The translations under genes and the position numbers were made by a program. Below are positions 1 to 7,897 of a stretch of 64,000 nt of DNA, one piece after another; the stretch's first letter is position 1; every line of letters starts with the position of its first letter. The notes under the pieces were generated by a model, which worked only from the letters and a program-made list of their open reading frames with translations, made no database searches and had not been told where the DNA came from. This DNA comes from Marnyiella aurantia (GTDB lineage Bacteria > Bacteroidota > Bacteroidia > Flavobacteriales > Weeksellaceae). The DNA is taken from contig NZ_CP059472.1 in assembly GCF_014041915.1 (NCBI RefSeq), positions 1,736,001 through 1,800,000 on the forward strand, in the 5' to 3' direction.

Positions 1-140
1 AGTTGGTCTACTTCGTTGCGGTCAAATTCATAGTATGCGCTTTCATCCCAATAGGCATCGTCCAGCGAATGGAAACCAAATCCGAGATCTTCCAGTTTCT
101 GCTGCCAGTTTTGACGTGGGATAGTAGGGATCCTGTTCAT
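1..140 (-). CDS. Glutathionylspermidine synthase family protein (YgiC/YjfC-like), N-terminal part only
   Basis: The first 46 codons are read on the minus strand from an ATG whose A is at 140; the gene runs off the left edge of the window. The translated start contains NWQQKLEDLGFGFHSLD followed by a YWDESAYYEF stretch, which is the typical N-terminus of the YgiC/YjfC/GspS ATP-grasp family. Members carry an ATP-grasp ligase fold that joins an amine to a peptide-like acid, but the YgiC/YjfC substrates are not firmly established. The catalytic region lies outside the window. The start is 2 bp after the stop of the preceding lipoprotein gene, so the three genes at 803 to 1 form one operon. The family call is by motif recognition of a short segment. 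Confidence 0.75.
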   Translation of the reverse strand, partial: MNRIPTIPRQNWQQKLEDLGFGFHSLDDAYWDESAYYEFDRNEVDQ

Positions 141-142
141 AA

Positions 143-472
143 TCAGGATGAGGCACTGAAGCCCGATTTGCCCATTCCACCTCTTACCACATTCCCTTTA
201 TAGGCGTTTCGTCCAACATTGGAACTAGGTGAAAGCGCGCCATTATAGTACCCCCGCTGGAAACCGTTTGCTCCGGAAAAGCCGTAAGGTCTGAAAACAT
301 GATACAGCAGCAGCCCCGTCATAAAACCATGTGCCGGACTGTAGCCTGCCGTAGAATCCGAACGCATATATACTTTTTTCTCACCGTCCCAGGACTTCTC
401 TTCAGGAGTGGGAGAGCAGCTGGCTAAAATTCCGCTTACGAAAACTAGGGTGATTTGCTTGCTTTTTTTCAT
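143..472 (-). CDS. Small lipoprotein, possibly YgiB-like partner of the ATP-grasp protein
   Basis: A 109-residue protein if started at the ATG at 472; an upstream in-frame ATG at 538 lies inside the preceding gene. The N-terminus MKKSKQITLVFVSGILASCS is a lipoprotein signal peptide with lipobox LASC. The mature part is rich in Gly, Tyr, Asn and Ser and has a hydrophobic patch around FMTGLLLYHVF, ending in a low-complexity Gly/Ser tail. In proteobacteria a YgiB-type lipoprotein is encoded next to YgiC, and the arrangement here is the same (2 bp before the ATP-grasp start). That makes a functional partnership plausible, but I do not see enough shared motifs to assign the family firmly. Confidence 0.65.
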   Translation of the reverse strand: MKKSKQITLVFVSGILASCSPTPEEKSWDGEKKVYMRSDSTAGYSPAHGFMTGLLLYHVFRPYGFSGANGFQRGYYNGALSPSSNVGRNAYKGNVVRGGMGKSGFSASS

Positions 473-476
473 GATC

Positions 477-803
477 TTATTGAACGGTGATATAGAATTC
501 GTAGTCTTTCTTAGCTGTCTGCTCCACAGTGCCTCCATTCTGCTCTACAGTCACCAGAGTGTCCCCTAATGCAGGAATGGTGTCCATATTAATGATTTCC
601 CTGGCCAGACTGTTGTTTACCCACACTTTATGGCGTGTAACAAGTACATCTGCCGAGTCCAGGTGTTGAACGGAAACCTCTGTTTCGATCGAAGATTTTT
701 TAGGAACGGACTGAACTGTTTCGTCCGTAGGCTGCCCGCTGCTGCAGGAGATCACCAGTAAAAGGGGAAGTGCAGAACTGAGTCGGCGTATTTTTTGATG
801 CAT
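477..803 (-). CDS. Small lipoprotein of unknown function
   Basis: A 108-residue protein. The start at 803 is preferred over the in-frame ATG at 875 because it gives a clean lipoprotein signal peptide (MHQKIRRLSSALPLLLVISCS, lipobox VISC) and sits 19 bp downstream of a TAnnTTTG box at 822-829. The mature part is hydrophilic, with a central region around RHKVWVNNSLAREIINMDTI and a C-terminal KKDYEFYITV strand-like end. It is the first gene of a three-gene operon with the next lipoprotein (4 bp gap) and the ATP-grasp protein. No known domain recognised. Confidence 0.6.
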   Translation of the reverse strand: MHQKIRRLSSALPLLLVISCSSGQPTDETVQSVPKKSSIETEVSVQHLDSADVLVTRHKVWVNNSLAREIINMDTIPALGDTLVTVEQNGGTVEQTAKKDYEFYITVQ

Positions 804-821
804 CGTTTCTGTTATAAAAAT

Positions 822-829
822 CAAAAGTA
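822..829 (-). promoter_or_regulatory. Flavobacterial -7 box (TATCTTTTG-like; reads TACTTTTG on minus strand)
   Basis: TAnnTTTG match on the minus strand 19 bp upstream of the lipoprotein start at 803. It is divergent from the box at 860-867. No clear -33 TTG at standard spacing. Confidence 0.5.
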
Positions 830-859
830 GTAAATACTTATTTATTTTGTCAGAATATA

Positions 860-867
860 TAAATTTG
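860..867 (+). promoter_or_regulatory. Flavobacterial -7 box for the zinc peptidase gene
   Basis: TAAATTTG, 25 bp upstream of the ATG at 893, back to back with the minus-strand box at 822-829. Confidence 0.5.
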
Positions 868-892
868 AACATCAAACTTAATTAAATAAACT

Positions 893-1744
893 ATGAAATG
901 GACTGGGGACCGTAGCGGTAATGTGGACGACAGAAGAGGTGCCGGCAGTGGTGGAATGCTGGTAGGCGGCGGATTGGGCTCGCTTATTATTGCCGCCATC
1001 GTATTTTTCCTGGGTGGAGACCCTTCAGCTATCCTCAGTACCGGAGGATCATCCACTGCACAAACTGAGCAGCGTGACCTAACACAGGAGGAACTGCAGG
1101 TGCGGGAGTTTGTTCAGATGATCACTGCAGAGAATGAACAGACCTGGGATAAAATATTTTCGGAGAACGGTATGCAGTACAGCCCTGCAAAAGTGGTGAT
1201 GTTTGAAGGGATGACACAATCCGGCTGCGGAACCGCACAGGATGCTATGGGACCTTTTTACTGTCCCTCGGATCAGTCCATTTATATGGATATGAGTTTC
1301 TTTTCCGAATTGCAGAGCCGGTTTGGTGCAGAAGTCACTGAGTTTTCTGTAGCGTACGTGATGGCTCATGAAATGGGACATCATGTTCAGAATTTATTGG
1401 GAACTCTGCAGAAAACAGAACAGCTTAGACGAAGCGGTAACTATTCTGAAACGGATATGAACCAGGTTTCAGTCGCTACGGAATTACAGGCGGACTTTTA
1501 CGCTGGATTATGGGCACGTTATACCGAAAACCGTGAGAAATTTCTGGAACCGGGTGACCTGGAAGCTGCGATGAGTGCGGCTGAAGCTGTGGGTGATGAT
1601 AATATACAGAAGCGGTCTCAGGGTTATGTAAATCAGGAAAGTTTCACTCACGGTAGCTCAGCACAGCGAAAAGAGTGGTTTATGAAAGGTTACAACACCG
1701 GCGATATCAGGCAGGGTGACACCTTCAATGCATTACTTAAATAA
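893..1744 (+). CDS. ypfJ: Neutral zinc metallopeptidase, YpfJ family
   Basis: A 283-residue protein of the YpfJ/putative neutral zinc metallopeptidase family. It begins with the family's short charged head (MKWTGDRSGNVDDRRG), a Gly-rich linker and one membrane segment at about residues 23-41. The catalytic domain lies outside or in the periplasm. The zinc motif is HEMGH at residues 159-163; Cys112 and Cys124 (GCGTA, FYCPSD) are the conserved pair. A downstream ELQADFYAG segment supplies the likely third ligand region. Length and domain order are normal for the family. The physiological substrate is not known. It is monocistronic: own promoter box at 860 and a hairpin terminator at 1761. Confidence 0.93.
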   Translation: MKWTGDRSGNVDDRRGAGSGGMLVGGGLGSLIIAAIVFFLGGDPSAILSTGGSSTAQTEQRDLTQEELQVREFVQMITAENEQTWDKIFSENGMQYSPAKVVMFEGMTQSGCGTAQDAMGPFYCPSDQSIYMDMSFFSELQSRFGAEVTEFSVAYVMAHEMGHHVQNLLGTLQKTEQLRRSGNYSETDMNQVSVATELQADFYAGLWARYTENREKFLEPGDLEAAMSAAEAVGDDNIQKRSQGYVNQESFTHGSSAQRKEWFMKGYNTGDIRQGDTFNALLK

Positions 1745-1760
1745 GATTTAACAGTTTTGG

Positions 1761-1796
1761 AAATTCCTGCTTATATTTAGGCAGGAATTTTTGTTT
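1761..1796 (+). terminator. Rho-independent terminator of the zinc peptidase gene, abutting the next start codon
   Basis: A 10-bp perfect stem (AAATTCCTGC 1761-1770 with GCAGGAATTT 1781-1790), 10-nt loop, then TTGTTT. The T-run ends directly at the ATG (1797) of the next gene. Confidence 0.85.
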
Positions 1797-2333
1797 ATGA
1801 GCCTCTACTTCATTGCATTCGAACCACCGCCGGAAGTCTCAGATGAGATCAGGCTAATCGCGAAGGACTTCGCTGTACGATTTGGCGCCGAACGGGCGTA
1901 CAACAGCTTCCCGCATATTACTTTGATCCCGCCTTTCAGTTTTGATGAGCAAAATGAAAGTGAAGTTGTAGGTAAGTTTATGAAAATGATCCTGACGGTA
2001 AATCCTTTTTGGATGCGTTTAACAGGCTATAACTGCTTCAACAAACCCCAGAATCCTGTTATATATCTTGAGCCGGAATCTAACAAAGAACTTCAGAAAA
2101 TTTATTCCGAAACCAATTCTGCGATGTCTGCGTTTAATTATGCCGGCCATTTTCATCCTCACCTTACCGTGGCGTTCCGTGACCTAAGTCCCGAAGCATT
2201 TTTAAAGGCATGGGAGCAATATTGCAGTAAGAAAGTTGACTTTAATTTTCCTGTAGAAAAAATCAGCCTTTATAAGCACCTGCACGGGAAGTGGCATCCC
2301 ATTGCTTACCGGGACCTTCCTTCAGCAAAATAA
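1797..2333 (+). CDS. 2'-5' RNA ligase family / 2H phosphoesterase superfamily protein
   Basis: A 178-residue protein with the two hallmark HxTx motifs of the 2H phosphoesterase superfamily: HITL at residues 40-43 and HLTV at residues 122-125. Each supplies one catalytic histidine of a bilobal fold that acts on 2',3'-cyclic phosphate or related RNA ends; the actual substrate is unknown. The ATG at 1797 is chosen rather than the TTG at 1791, which would lie in the terminator T-run. The gene starts immediately after the upstream hairpin, so its expression must come from read-through or from a promoter inside the upstream gene. It is convergent with the DUF6909 gene, and the two share a palindromic terminator. 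Confidence 0.88.
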   Translation: MSLYFIAFEPPPEVSDEIRLIAKDFAVRFGAERAYNSFPHITLIPPFSFDEQNESEVVGKFMKMILTVNPFWMRLTGYNCFNKPQNPVIYLEPESNKELQKIYSETNSAMSAFNYAGHFHPHLTVAFRDLSPEAFLKAWEQYCSKKVDFNFPVEKISLYKHLHGKWHPIAYRDLPSAK

Positions 2334-2361
2334 TTAAGCCACCGGATCCGGTGGCTTAATT
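2332..2361. terminator. Bidirectional terminator, perfect 30-bp palindrome
   Basis: A perfect inverted repeat centred on GGATCC, with arms AATTAAGCCACC and GGTGGCTTAATT, lies between two convergent stop codons (2333 and 2364). A/T-rich ends on both sides fit termination in both directions. Confidence 0.8.
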
Positions 2362-2363
2362 TG

Positions 2364-4043
2364 TCAGATACTGTCCGATGAATTCAATATTTTCTCCAGA
2401 ATCTTCATTGTTATCAGGTACGTTGGCTTTACACCTGTCAGACCGAGTCCTCCAGAGGATAAGGTTGAACCTGTTTCAAGTGGATTATCAGATGCATAAT
2501 AGGCGTAACATACAAAAAGGTCGGGTGAAATATGATGCCTGATCTTGGAGGCAACCTGAATTGCTTTATGATAATGCGCGCCTTCCATTTCCAGACCCAC
2601 CGCGTTCCAGGTCGTATTCATAAAATAGGTTAAAATGTCTTTGTTCTGTAGGGAAGTACCCAAAACTGTGATCATTGAACCTTCGTAAGCTTTTATCTCA
2701 TCATCTTCAAAATCCTCAAGTTTAAGGGCGTTTTCGAAAACATAATTATCTGCCGTGCCCTCAAAGATATGAGAGGTGGGAATCATAATGTCACCTTTGG
2801 CTCCTGTTAAAATTCCGGCTTTACCCATAATCGATATGGATTTCACCTTCATTGTGTAAACTTCCTGATTATGTTCATAGGGTCTCAGCAATTCGTCCAT
2901 AATCTCGTAAGCCTGCTCACCGAAAGCATAGTCAAAAACAAGAATTACATCCTCACCATCATATTTAATGTTCTGGAATGGGGAGTTTGTAAGATCTACC
3001 TTGCTTAAATCAATAATCTGGACGTCAATATTACTCCCGCTGTTGTCATCAATATAGATAAGACCCTGACTTTCGGAATAATCCAGGACTTTTTCCTGCA
3101 GTGGCCTCTGATTGCTGATTTCCTGATAAAAAGAATAGTCCACTTCTTTGCTGGATTTGCGGCCCACCGCATCATTTCCGTAAAGCATATTTTTTACCGA
3201 ATGCATATTAGCCGAGATAATATGCAGCGGCCGCATGTGAAGGTCGTTGGTAGCCAAAACTTCCTTAACCCGGTTGGCCCATTTCTCACCAAAAAGGTGA
3301 TGACCCACACGTTCCCTAAGGATAGCACTGAAGTAGATTTCGCGTTCGCGAACCCCTTTCATATCGTCCAGGCTGGTCTTGCCCAGATAATAGATGATCT
3401 TAAACAGGCGGTCCGGATTAGTATCATCTCCAAAACTGTTGTAGGCATGGAGAACTTCGTCAAAAGTCCTTCCCAACAGCGATGAAAGGTGTATAAGAGC
3501 AATTTCCTTTTCTTTGCGGCTTAGTTTATTCTGACCTTTCGCAACTTCTTCTATAATCCTCCAGGTTCTGGTGGGTTTGTAATCCTCATCCTTACGGTAA
3601 CCCAGTTCGCGGATTTTATCGGCTTCTATATAAAGAAAGGTAAGATGTGTAAGGATATCATAGATTTCGGAACGGCCCAGAAGGACCTCAATATTCATCT
3701 GCTGTTCGTCAATACGGTAGCAGTTACGGCGGCGCTTCTTCGGTACAATAATCTCAAAACTGCCTTTTTCAAAGCCCTCGTCCGAAGTAAGGTGAACAAA
3801 CGCAGTTTCTTCAATCCCAGCCGGCAACCGGTCCAGCACATAAAGTAACCCATCTAGTTCCACCTTGTTGGATACGGCCATAGAACCGTAAATTTCAGGC
3901 GAGATGACCATAAGAAGATTTCGGATGGATTCCCCGGATACGCCGCCAGGTTTGAAAAAACCTCTGTAAAAGAGGTGACGCATGGTTACGTAAAGCCTTT
4001 CGATTGCTTCTGTGGTTTCGCGTGCACGTAGGTTTGTTGCCAT
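2364..4043 (-). CDS. DUF6909 family protein with C-terminal nucleoside-phosphorylase-like region
   Basis: A 559-residue cytosolic protein with no signal peptide. I recognise it as a conserved flavobacterial family (DUF6909) from its N-terminus (LRARETTEAIERLYVTMRHL). The N-terminal 300 residues are mostly helical and charged. The C-terminal 200 residues resemble the nucleoside phosphorylase / AMP nucleosidase fold: a Gly-rich strand-loop (SIMGKAGILTGAKGD, about 404-418), GLEMEGAH at 483-490, which matches the ribose-binding MEG signature of that superfamily, and a final GSTLSSGGLG loop. Enzyme activity is unproven. It is divergent from glutamine synthetase III, and its own promoter box is at 4090-4097. 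Confidence 0.75.
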   Translation of the reverse strand: MATNLRARETTEAIERLYVTMRHLFYRGFFKPGGVSGESIRNLLMVISPEIYGSMAVSNKVELDGLLYVLDRLPAGIEETAFVHLTSDEGFEKGSFEIIVPKKRRRNCYRIDEQQMNIEVLLGRSEIYDILTHLTFLYIEADKIRELGYRKDEDYKPTRTWRIIEEVAKGQNKLSRKEKEIALIHLSSLLGRTFDEVLHAYNSFGDDTNPDRLFKIIYYLGKTSLDDMKGVREREIYFSAILRERVGHHLFGEKWANRVKEVLATNDLHMRPLHIISANMHSVKNMLYGNDAVGRKSSKEVDYSFYQEISNQRPLQEKVLDYSESQGLIYIDDNSGSNIDVQIIDLSKVDLTNSPFQNIKYDGEDVILVFDYAFGEQAYEIMDELLRPYEHNQEVYTMKVKSISIMGKAGILTGAKGDIMIPTSHIFEGTADNYVFENALKLEDFEDDEIKAYEGSMITVLGTSLQNKDILTYFMNTTWNAVGLEMEGAHYHKAIQVASKIRHHISPDLFVCYAYYASDNPLETGSTLSSGGLGLTGVKPTYLITMKILEKILNSSDSI

Positions 4044-4089
4044 AAATTATATTGGGAATATATTTGTTAAAGTTATAATTAATGACGAA

Positions 4090-4097
4090 CAAAGTTA
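4090..4097 (-). promoter_or_regulatory. Flavobacterial -7 box for the DUF6909 gene
   Basis: Reads TAACTTTG on the minus strand, 46 bp upstream of the start at 4043. Confidence 0.5.
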
Positions 4098-4290
4098 ATA
4101 AATTATAGTTAACTATTTGCGGAACCAATACCTACATATGGTTAAGCAGTTTCGATTTGCAGACAATTAAAACCGTATGGTTTTCTATTCAACCCCCATA
4201 AATGTTCATATATTTTCTTAAAAAATCAAATTATTTAATGCATACCCCCTGAAAAAAGATAAATATTTATATGCGTATGTAAAAATAAGC

Positions 4291-4298
4291 TAAATTTG
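4291..4298 (+). promoter_or_regulatory. Flavobacterial -7 box for glutamine synthetase III
   Basis: TAAATTTG, 21 bp upstream of the ATG at 4320. It rules out the in-frame ATG at 4296, which overlaps the box. Confidence 0.6.
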
Positions 4299-4319
4299 CA
4301 GTACAAAAAACACTATTAT

Positions 4320-6521
4320 ATGTCCACGCTTAGATTTAACGCCCTTAAAGAACTTCCGTTCCGCAATTACAGAAAGGATAACTCAATTGAGGTTCCTAAA
4401 AAGCTGTCCGAACTCTTCTGTGAGAATGTTTTCTCAGAAGAAACAATGCGTGCTTACCTTACCAAGGAAGCTTTTACCTCTATACAGGACGCAATTAAGC
4501 GCGGCGCCAAAACACCACGTAATATTGCAGATCAGATTGCAGTTGCAATGAAGGATTGGGCTCTTTCCAAGGGTGCCACCCATTATACGCACTGGTTTCA
4601 GCCGCTTACAGGTTCAACAGCCGAGAAGCATGACAGTTTTTTCACACCTTTTGAAAGTGACCGCGCCATTGAAAGGTTTAACGGTAGCATGCTGATCCAG
4701 CAGGAGCCGGACGCCTCTTCCTTCCCTAACGGCGGAATCCGTAATACTTTTGAAGCTCGTGGTTATACTGCCTGGGATCCAACTTCTCCGGCTTTCATTA
4801 TAGGTACTACACTTTGTATCCCGTCTATCTTCATCTCCTATACAGGCGAAACACTTGATTATAAAACGCCCCTATTGCGTGCTATGCATGCGGTTGATGT
4901 TGCTGCTACCGATATCTGCAGATCCTACTTTGATAAGAATGTAACTAAGGTAATACCAACTTTGGGTTGGGAGCAGGAGTATTTCCTGGTAGACAGCGCT
5001 TTGTATCAGTCCAGACCAGATCTTGTACTTACAGGTAAGACAATGCTGGGACATTCGCCTGCAAAAGGTCAGCAGCTGGACGATCACTACTTCGGTTCTA
5101 TCCCGACCCGGGTGATGAATTTTATGAAGGAGCTGGAAATTGAGTGTATGAAGCTTGGTATTCCGGTTACTACACGTCATAACGAAGTAGCGCCCAATCA
5201 GTTTGAGCTGGCGCCGATGTTCGAGGAAACCAATGTGGCTGTGGACCATAACTCACTGCTGATGGATATTATGGCCAGGGTGGCGCATAAACACCACTTT
5301 CATATCCTTTTCCACGAAAAACCGTTTGCCGGCGTAAACGGAAGTGGCAAACATAACAATTGGTCACTGGCTACTGACACTGGCGAAAACCTGCTGAGTC
5401 CGGGCAAAAATCCAAAGAAGAACCTTCAGTTTCTTACCTTTTTTGTTAATACCCTGAAAGCTGTCCATGATTATGCGGATTTGCTTAGAGCAAGTATCGC
5501 GTCTGCAAGTAATGACCACCGTCTGGGCGCCAATGAGGCTCCACCTGCAATTATCTCTGCCTTTATAGGCTCACAGCTTTATTCTGTATTGGAGGAGCTG
5601 GAAAAAGTAACCGACGGTAAACTAAGCCCTGAAGAAAAAACGGACCTTAAACTTAATGTGGTAGGTAAGATTCCGGAAATCCTTCTGGATAACACAGACC
5701 GGAACAGGACTTCACCCTTTGCCTTCACGGGTAACAAATTTGAGTTCCGTGCCGTGGGATCATCTGCTAACTGTGCGGAACCCATGACTGCACTTAATGC
5801 CATAGTAGCCAGACAGCTTCAGGAGTTCAAGAAAAAGGTTGAGTATAATATTGAAAAAAAGAACCTGAAGAAGGACGAAGCGATATTTAATACCCTGCGT
5901 GAATATATTAAGGACTGCAAGAACATTATGTTCGAAGGGGACGGTTATTCGGACGACTGGGCGCAGGAAGCTGAAAAAAGGGGTATGAGTAACCTGAAAA
6001 CAACTCCCGAAGCTCTAAAAGAAGAACTAAACCAGAAATTTATTGACCTTTATGAAGGTCTTGGCATCTTTAACCACCGGGAGTTTGAAGCACGTAATGA
6101 GATCAAGCTTGAGAAATATTCTGCGGTTATAGATATTGAAGCAAAGGTACTTTCAGATATTGCCAGAAACCACATTATTCCTGCGGCTCTTAACTACCAA
6201 AACAGGCTTATTGAGAATGTAAAGGGGCTGAAGGAAATTTTTGGTGATGAGGAATTCAAACCATTGGCCAAGGAGCAGATGGAATTGATTCGCTCCATTT
6301 CCGCTAATGTATCAGATATTAAAACCGGTGTAGATGAACTGCTTAGTGCAAAAGAAGCGGCGCGTGCAACCATGGGAAGTCAGCAGCAGGCAGAAATGTT
6401 CTGTAATGATGTGGTTCCGCGTTTTGAAAAAATCCGTACTGCCAGTGATGAACTTGAGATGATGGTGGATGATGAACTTTGGCCCATGACCAAATACAGA
6501 GAGCTGCTGTTTACAAGATAA
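4320..6521 (+). CDS. glnN: Glutamine synthetase type III (GSIII)
   Basis: A 733-residue protein, the size expected for GSIII (about 700-730) and far longer than GSI. It makes glutamine from glutamate, ammonia and ATP and is the main ammonia-assimilating enzyme in many Bacteroidota. The GSIII-specific N-terminal domain precedes the catalytic core. The core shows GWEQEYFLVD (metal-binding Glu), the TRHNEVAPNQFELAP stretch, FHEKPFAGVNGSGKHNNWSL (glutamate and ATP binding) and NRTSPFAFTGNKFEFR (active-site Arg and Glu). The ATG at 4320 is chosen because it follows the promoter box and starts the usual MSTLRFNAL N-terminus. A terminator follows at 6542. Confidence 0.97.
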   Translation: MSTLRFNALKELPFRNYRKDNSIEVPKKLSELFCENVFSEETMRAYLTKEAFTSIQDAIKRGAKTPRNIADQIAVAMKDWALSKGATHYTHWFQPLTGSTAEKHDSFFTPFESDRAIERFNGSMLIQQEPDASSFPNGGIRNTFEARGYTAWDPTSPAFIIGTTLCIPSIFISYTGETLDYKTPLLRAMHAVDVAATDICRSYFDKNVTKVIPTLGWEQEYFLVDSALYQSRPDLVLTGKTMLGHSPAKGQQLDDHYFGSIPTRVMNFMKELEIECMKLGIPVTTRHNEVAPNQFELAPMFEETNVAVDHNSLLMDIMARVAHKHHFHILFHEKPFAGVNGSGKHNNWSLATDTGENLLSPGKNPKKNLQFLTFFVNTLKAVHDYADLLRASIASASNDHRLGANEAPPAIISAFIGSQLYSVLEELEKVTDGKLSPEEKTDLKLNVVGKIPEILLDNTDRNRTSPFAFTGNKFEFRAVGSSANCAEPMTALNAIVARQLQEFKKKVEYNIEKKNLKKDEAIFNTLREYIKDCKNIMFEGDGYSDDWAQEAEKRGMSNLKTTPEALKEELNQKFIDLYEGLGIFNHREFEARNEIKLEKYSAVIDIEAKVLSDIARNHIIPAALNYQNRLIENVKGLKEIFGDEEFKPLAKEQMELIRSISANVSDIKTGVDELLSAKEAARATMGSQQQAEMFCNDVVPRFEKIRTASDELEMMVDDELWPMTKYRELLFTR

Positions 6522-6541
6522 ATCAGTTCAACAGTTTTAAC

Positions 6542-6573
6542 AAAAATCTCATCCTTGCGGTGAGATTTTTTTT
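6542..6573 (+). terminator. Rho-independent terminator of glnN
   Basis: Stem AAAAATCTCA (6542-6551) with TGAGATTTTT (6561-6570), 9-nt loop, followed by a T-run. Confidence 0.85.
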
Positions 6574-6631
6574 ATATGAAGTTCCCTGTCTGTTTAGAGT
6601 TGACCGCCTAATCAATTATTATGCAATTTCT

Positions 6632-6780
6632 TAATTTTGAGGCAGATAGTACATTTTGAATTTATTTAATTATAGATGAACATTATATAATTAATAGATT
6701 TTGATGATTAAATGTTAAGGTATCTTAATAAAATTAACGCCGTATATCCTTGTTTTAGGGCTTTACGGCGTATTTTTATT
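6632..6780 (+). ncRNA. Candidate small RNA (promoter box plus orphan terminator)
   Basis: The 408-bp gap between glnN and the NlpC gene contains a TAATTTTG box at 6632-6639. About 100 bp downstream is a terminator-like hairpin (ACGCCGTA 6737-6744 with TACGGCGT 6764-6771, then ATTTTTATTT). No convincing ORF lies between them, and glnN already has its own terminator at 6542. A transcript of roughly 130 nt is therefore possible. The hairpin has strong G/C pairs and a T-rich tail; the promoter lacks a clear -33 element. This is inference from layout only, and the segment could also be the remnant of a lost gene. Confidence 0.3.
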
Positions 6781-6863
6781 TAACACACCTCTTTATAGTG
6801 TTAAAAACTGTTAAACTAAGTTATAGTAAATAGGCAAAAAGTAGCTCTTAGGGCACATTTCTA

Positions 6864-6871
6864 TAATTTTG
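6864..6871 (+). promoter_or_regulatory. Flavobacterial -7 box for the NlpC/P60 gene
   Basis: TAATTTTG, 58 bp upstream of the ATG at 6930. Confidence 0.5.
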
Positions 6872-6929
6872 CCCTGCATTTGAATTCAACGATATGTTTT
6901 CAGATGCTTCAAATAAAAAATAAAAAGAT

Positions 6930-7628
6930 ATGAAGAAAAGCGTTTTATTATACATTACTGTACTTACTTCAATTTTCACCTTACAATCCTGCGTAACTAA
7001 TTATCAAGTAGCCGAACCGGCTTTATATACGAAAGAATACAAATCAGATGCCAAAGTTTCCACTGCCGATGTAAAGCGTATGCAGGAAAACAAGCAAACC
7101 CTTATTAACAGTTTTGCCTCAGAAAAGTCTACCAAGATGGCAATTCTGAACAGCCTGGAGAAAAAGGCAGAAATGGTAAAGGCTATTAAATTTGCAAAAA
7201 CAATTGACGGAATTATAGAGGAAGCGACCACATACTTGGGAACACCTTACAGATACGGTGGAATGACCAGAAGCGGTATTGACTGCTCCGCTTTTGTACT
7301 TTCAGTTTTTGGATCCGCAGCAGGTGTTAACTTACCGAGGGTAGCCGCATCGCAGGCACAGGAGGGCGAGAAAGTTGAAAAAACTGAACTGCAGCGTGGT
7401 GACTTAGTGTTCTTCTCACAGGGTCGGGGACGGATTTCTCATGTAGGTATTGTAGAGAATGTAACAGAAGAAGGTGATATGAAATTTATCCACGCAGCTA
7501 CTTCCAGAGGTGTAATGGTTTCCTCACTGAATGATAAGTATTGGGGCCCAAGATACAGATTCGCTAAAAGGGTTATCAATCCGGATCTGGTGTCAGCTCA
7601 GGAAAATCTTGCCGGGACGTTGAATTAA
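6930..7628 (+). CDS. NlpC/P60 family lipoprotein (peptidoglycan endopeptidase)
   Basis: A 232-residue protein. A signal peptide ends in lipobox LQSC with lipidated Cys21, so it is a membrane-anchored lipoprotein. A linker of about 65 residues precedes an NlpC/P60 domain at roughly 95-215. It has the catalytic Cys119 in DCSAF, His171 in ISHVGI and a third polar residue His188 in FIHAA. Family members cut the D-Glu to diamino-acid bond of murein stem peptides, so a role in cell-wall remodelling is likely. It has its own promoter box and terminator, so it appears monocistronic, and it lies next to the rod-shape operon. Confidence 0.92.
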   Translation: MKKSVLLYITVLTSIFTLQSCVTNYQVAEPALYTKEYKSDAKVSTADVKRMQENKQTLINSFASEKSTKMAILNSLEKKAEMVKAIKFAKTIDGIIEEATTYLGTPYRYGGMTRSGIDCSAFVLSVFGSAAGVNLPRVAASQAQEGEKVEKTELQRGDLVFFSQGRGRISHVGIVENVTEEGDMKFIHAATSRGVMVSSLNDKYWGPRYRFAKRVINPDLVSAQENLAGTLN

Positions 7629-7652
7629 TCCACGAAGATTACAATACAGTAT

Positions 7653-7686
7653 AATCCGCCTGACCTTTTGGTCCGGCGGATTTTTT
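7653..7686 (+). terminator. Rho-independent terminator of the NlpC/P60 gene
   Basis: Stem AATCCGCC (7653-7660) with GGCGGATT (7675-7682), then a T-run. The next 200 bp, up to the rodA stop codon, contain nothing I can identify. Confidence 0.85.
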
Positions 7687-7897
7687 GTGCAATAAAGATC
7701 TAGCTTAAACTTACTGCATCAGCAATATATCCTGCAGACTGAATGGTTGTCCCCTGATTTTCAGTCACAATACTGGTGTCAGCAGAACGAAGATCATTGG
7801 TAGCACAGCGGCATTAACAATTCAAAAAGGAGTGCGGGCCGAGCCTGAGCACAGGATTATTCAGAAAAAAAAGTGGTGTACTGCTGGTTTGGCCATC

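Noticed and set aside
2332-2361. Perfect 30-bp palindrome as an operator for a dimeric regulator
   Set aside because: It lies between two convergent stop codons and fits a bidirectional terminator.
7687-7897. Possible gene remnant between the NlpC terminator and rodA
   Set aside because: Short protein-like stretches can be read, but none has a start, recognisable motif or consistent frame.
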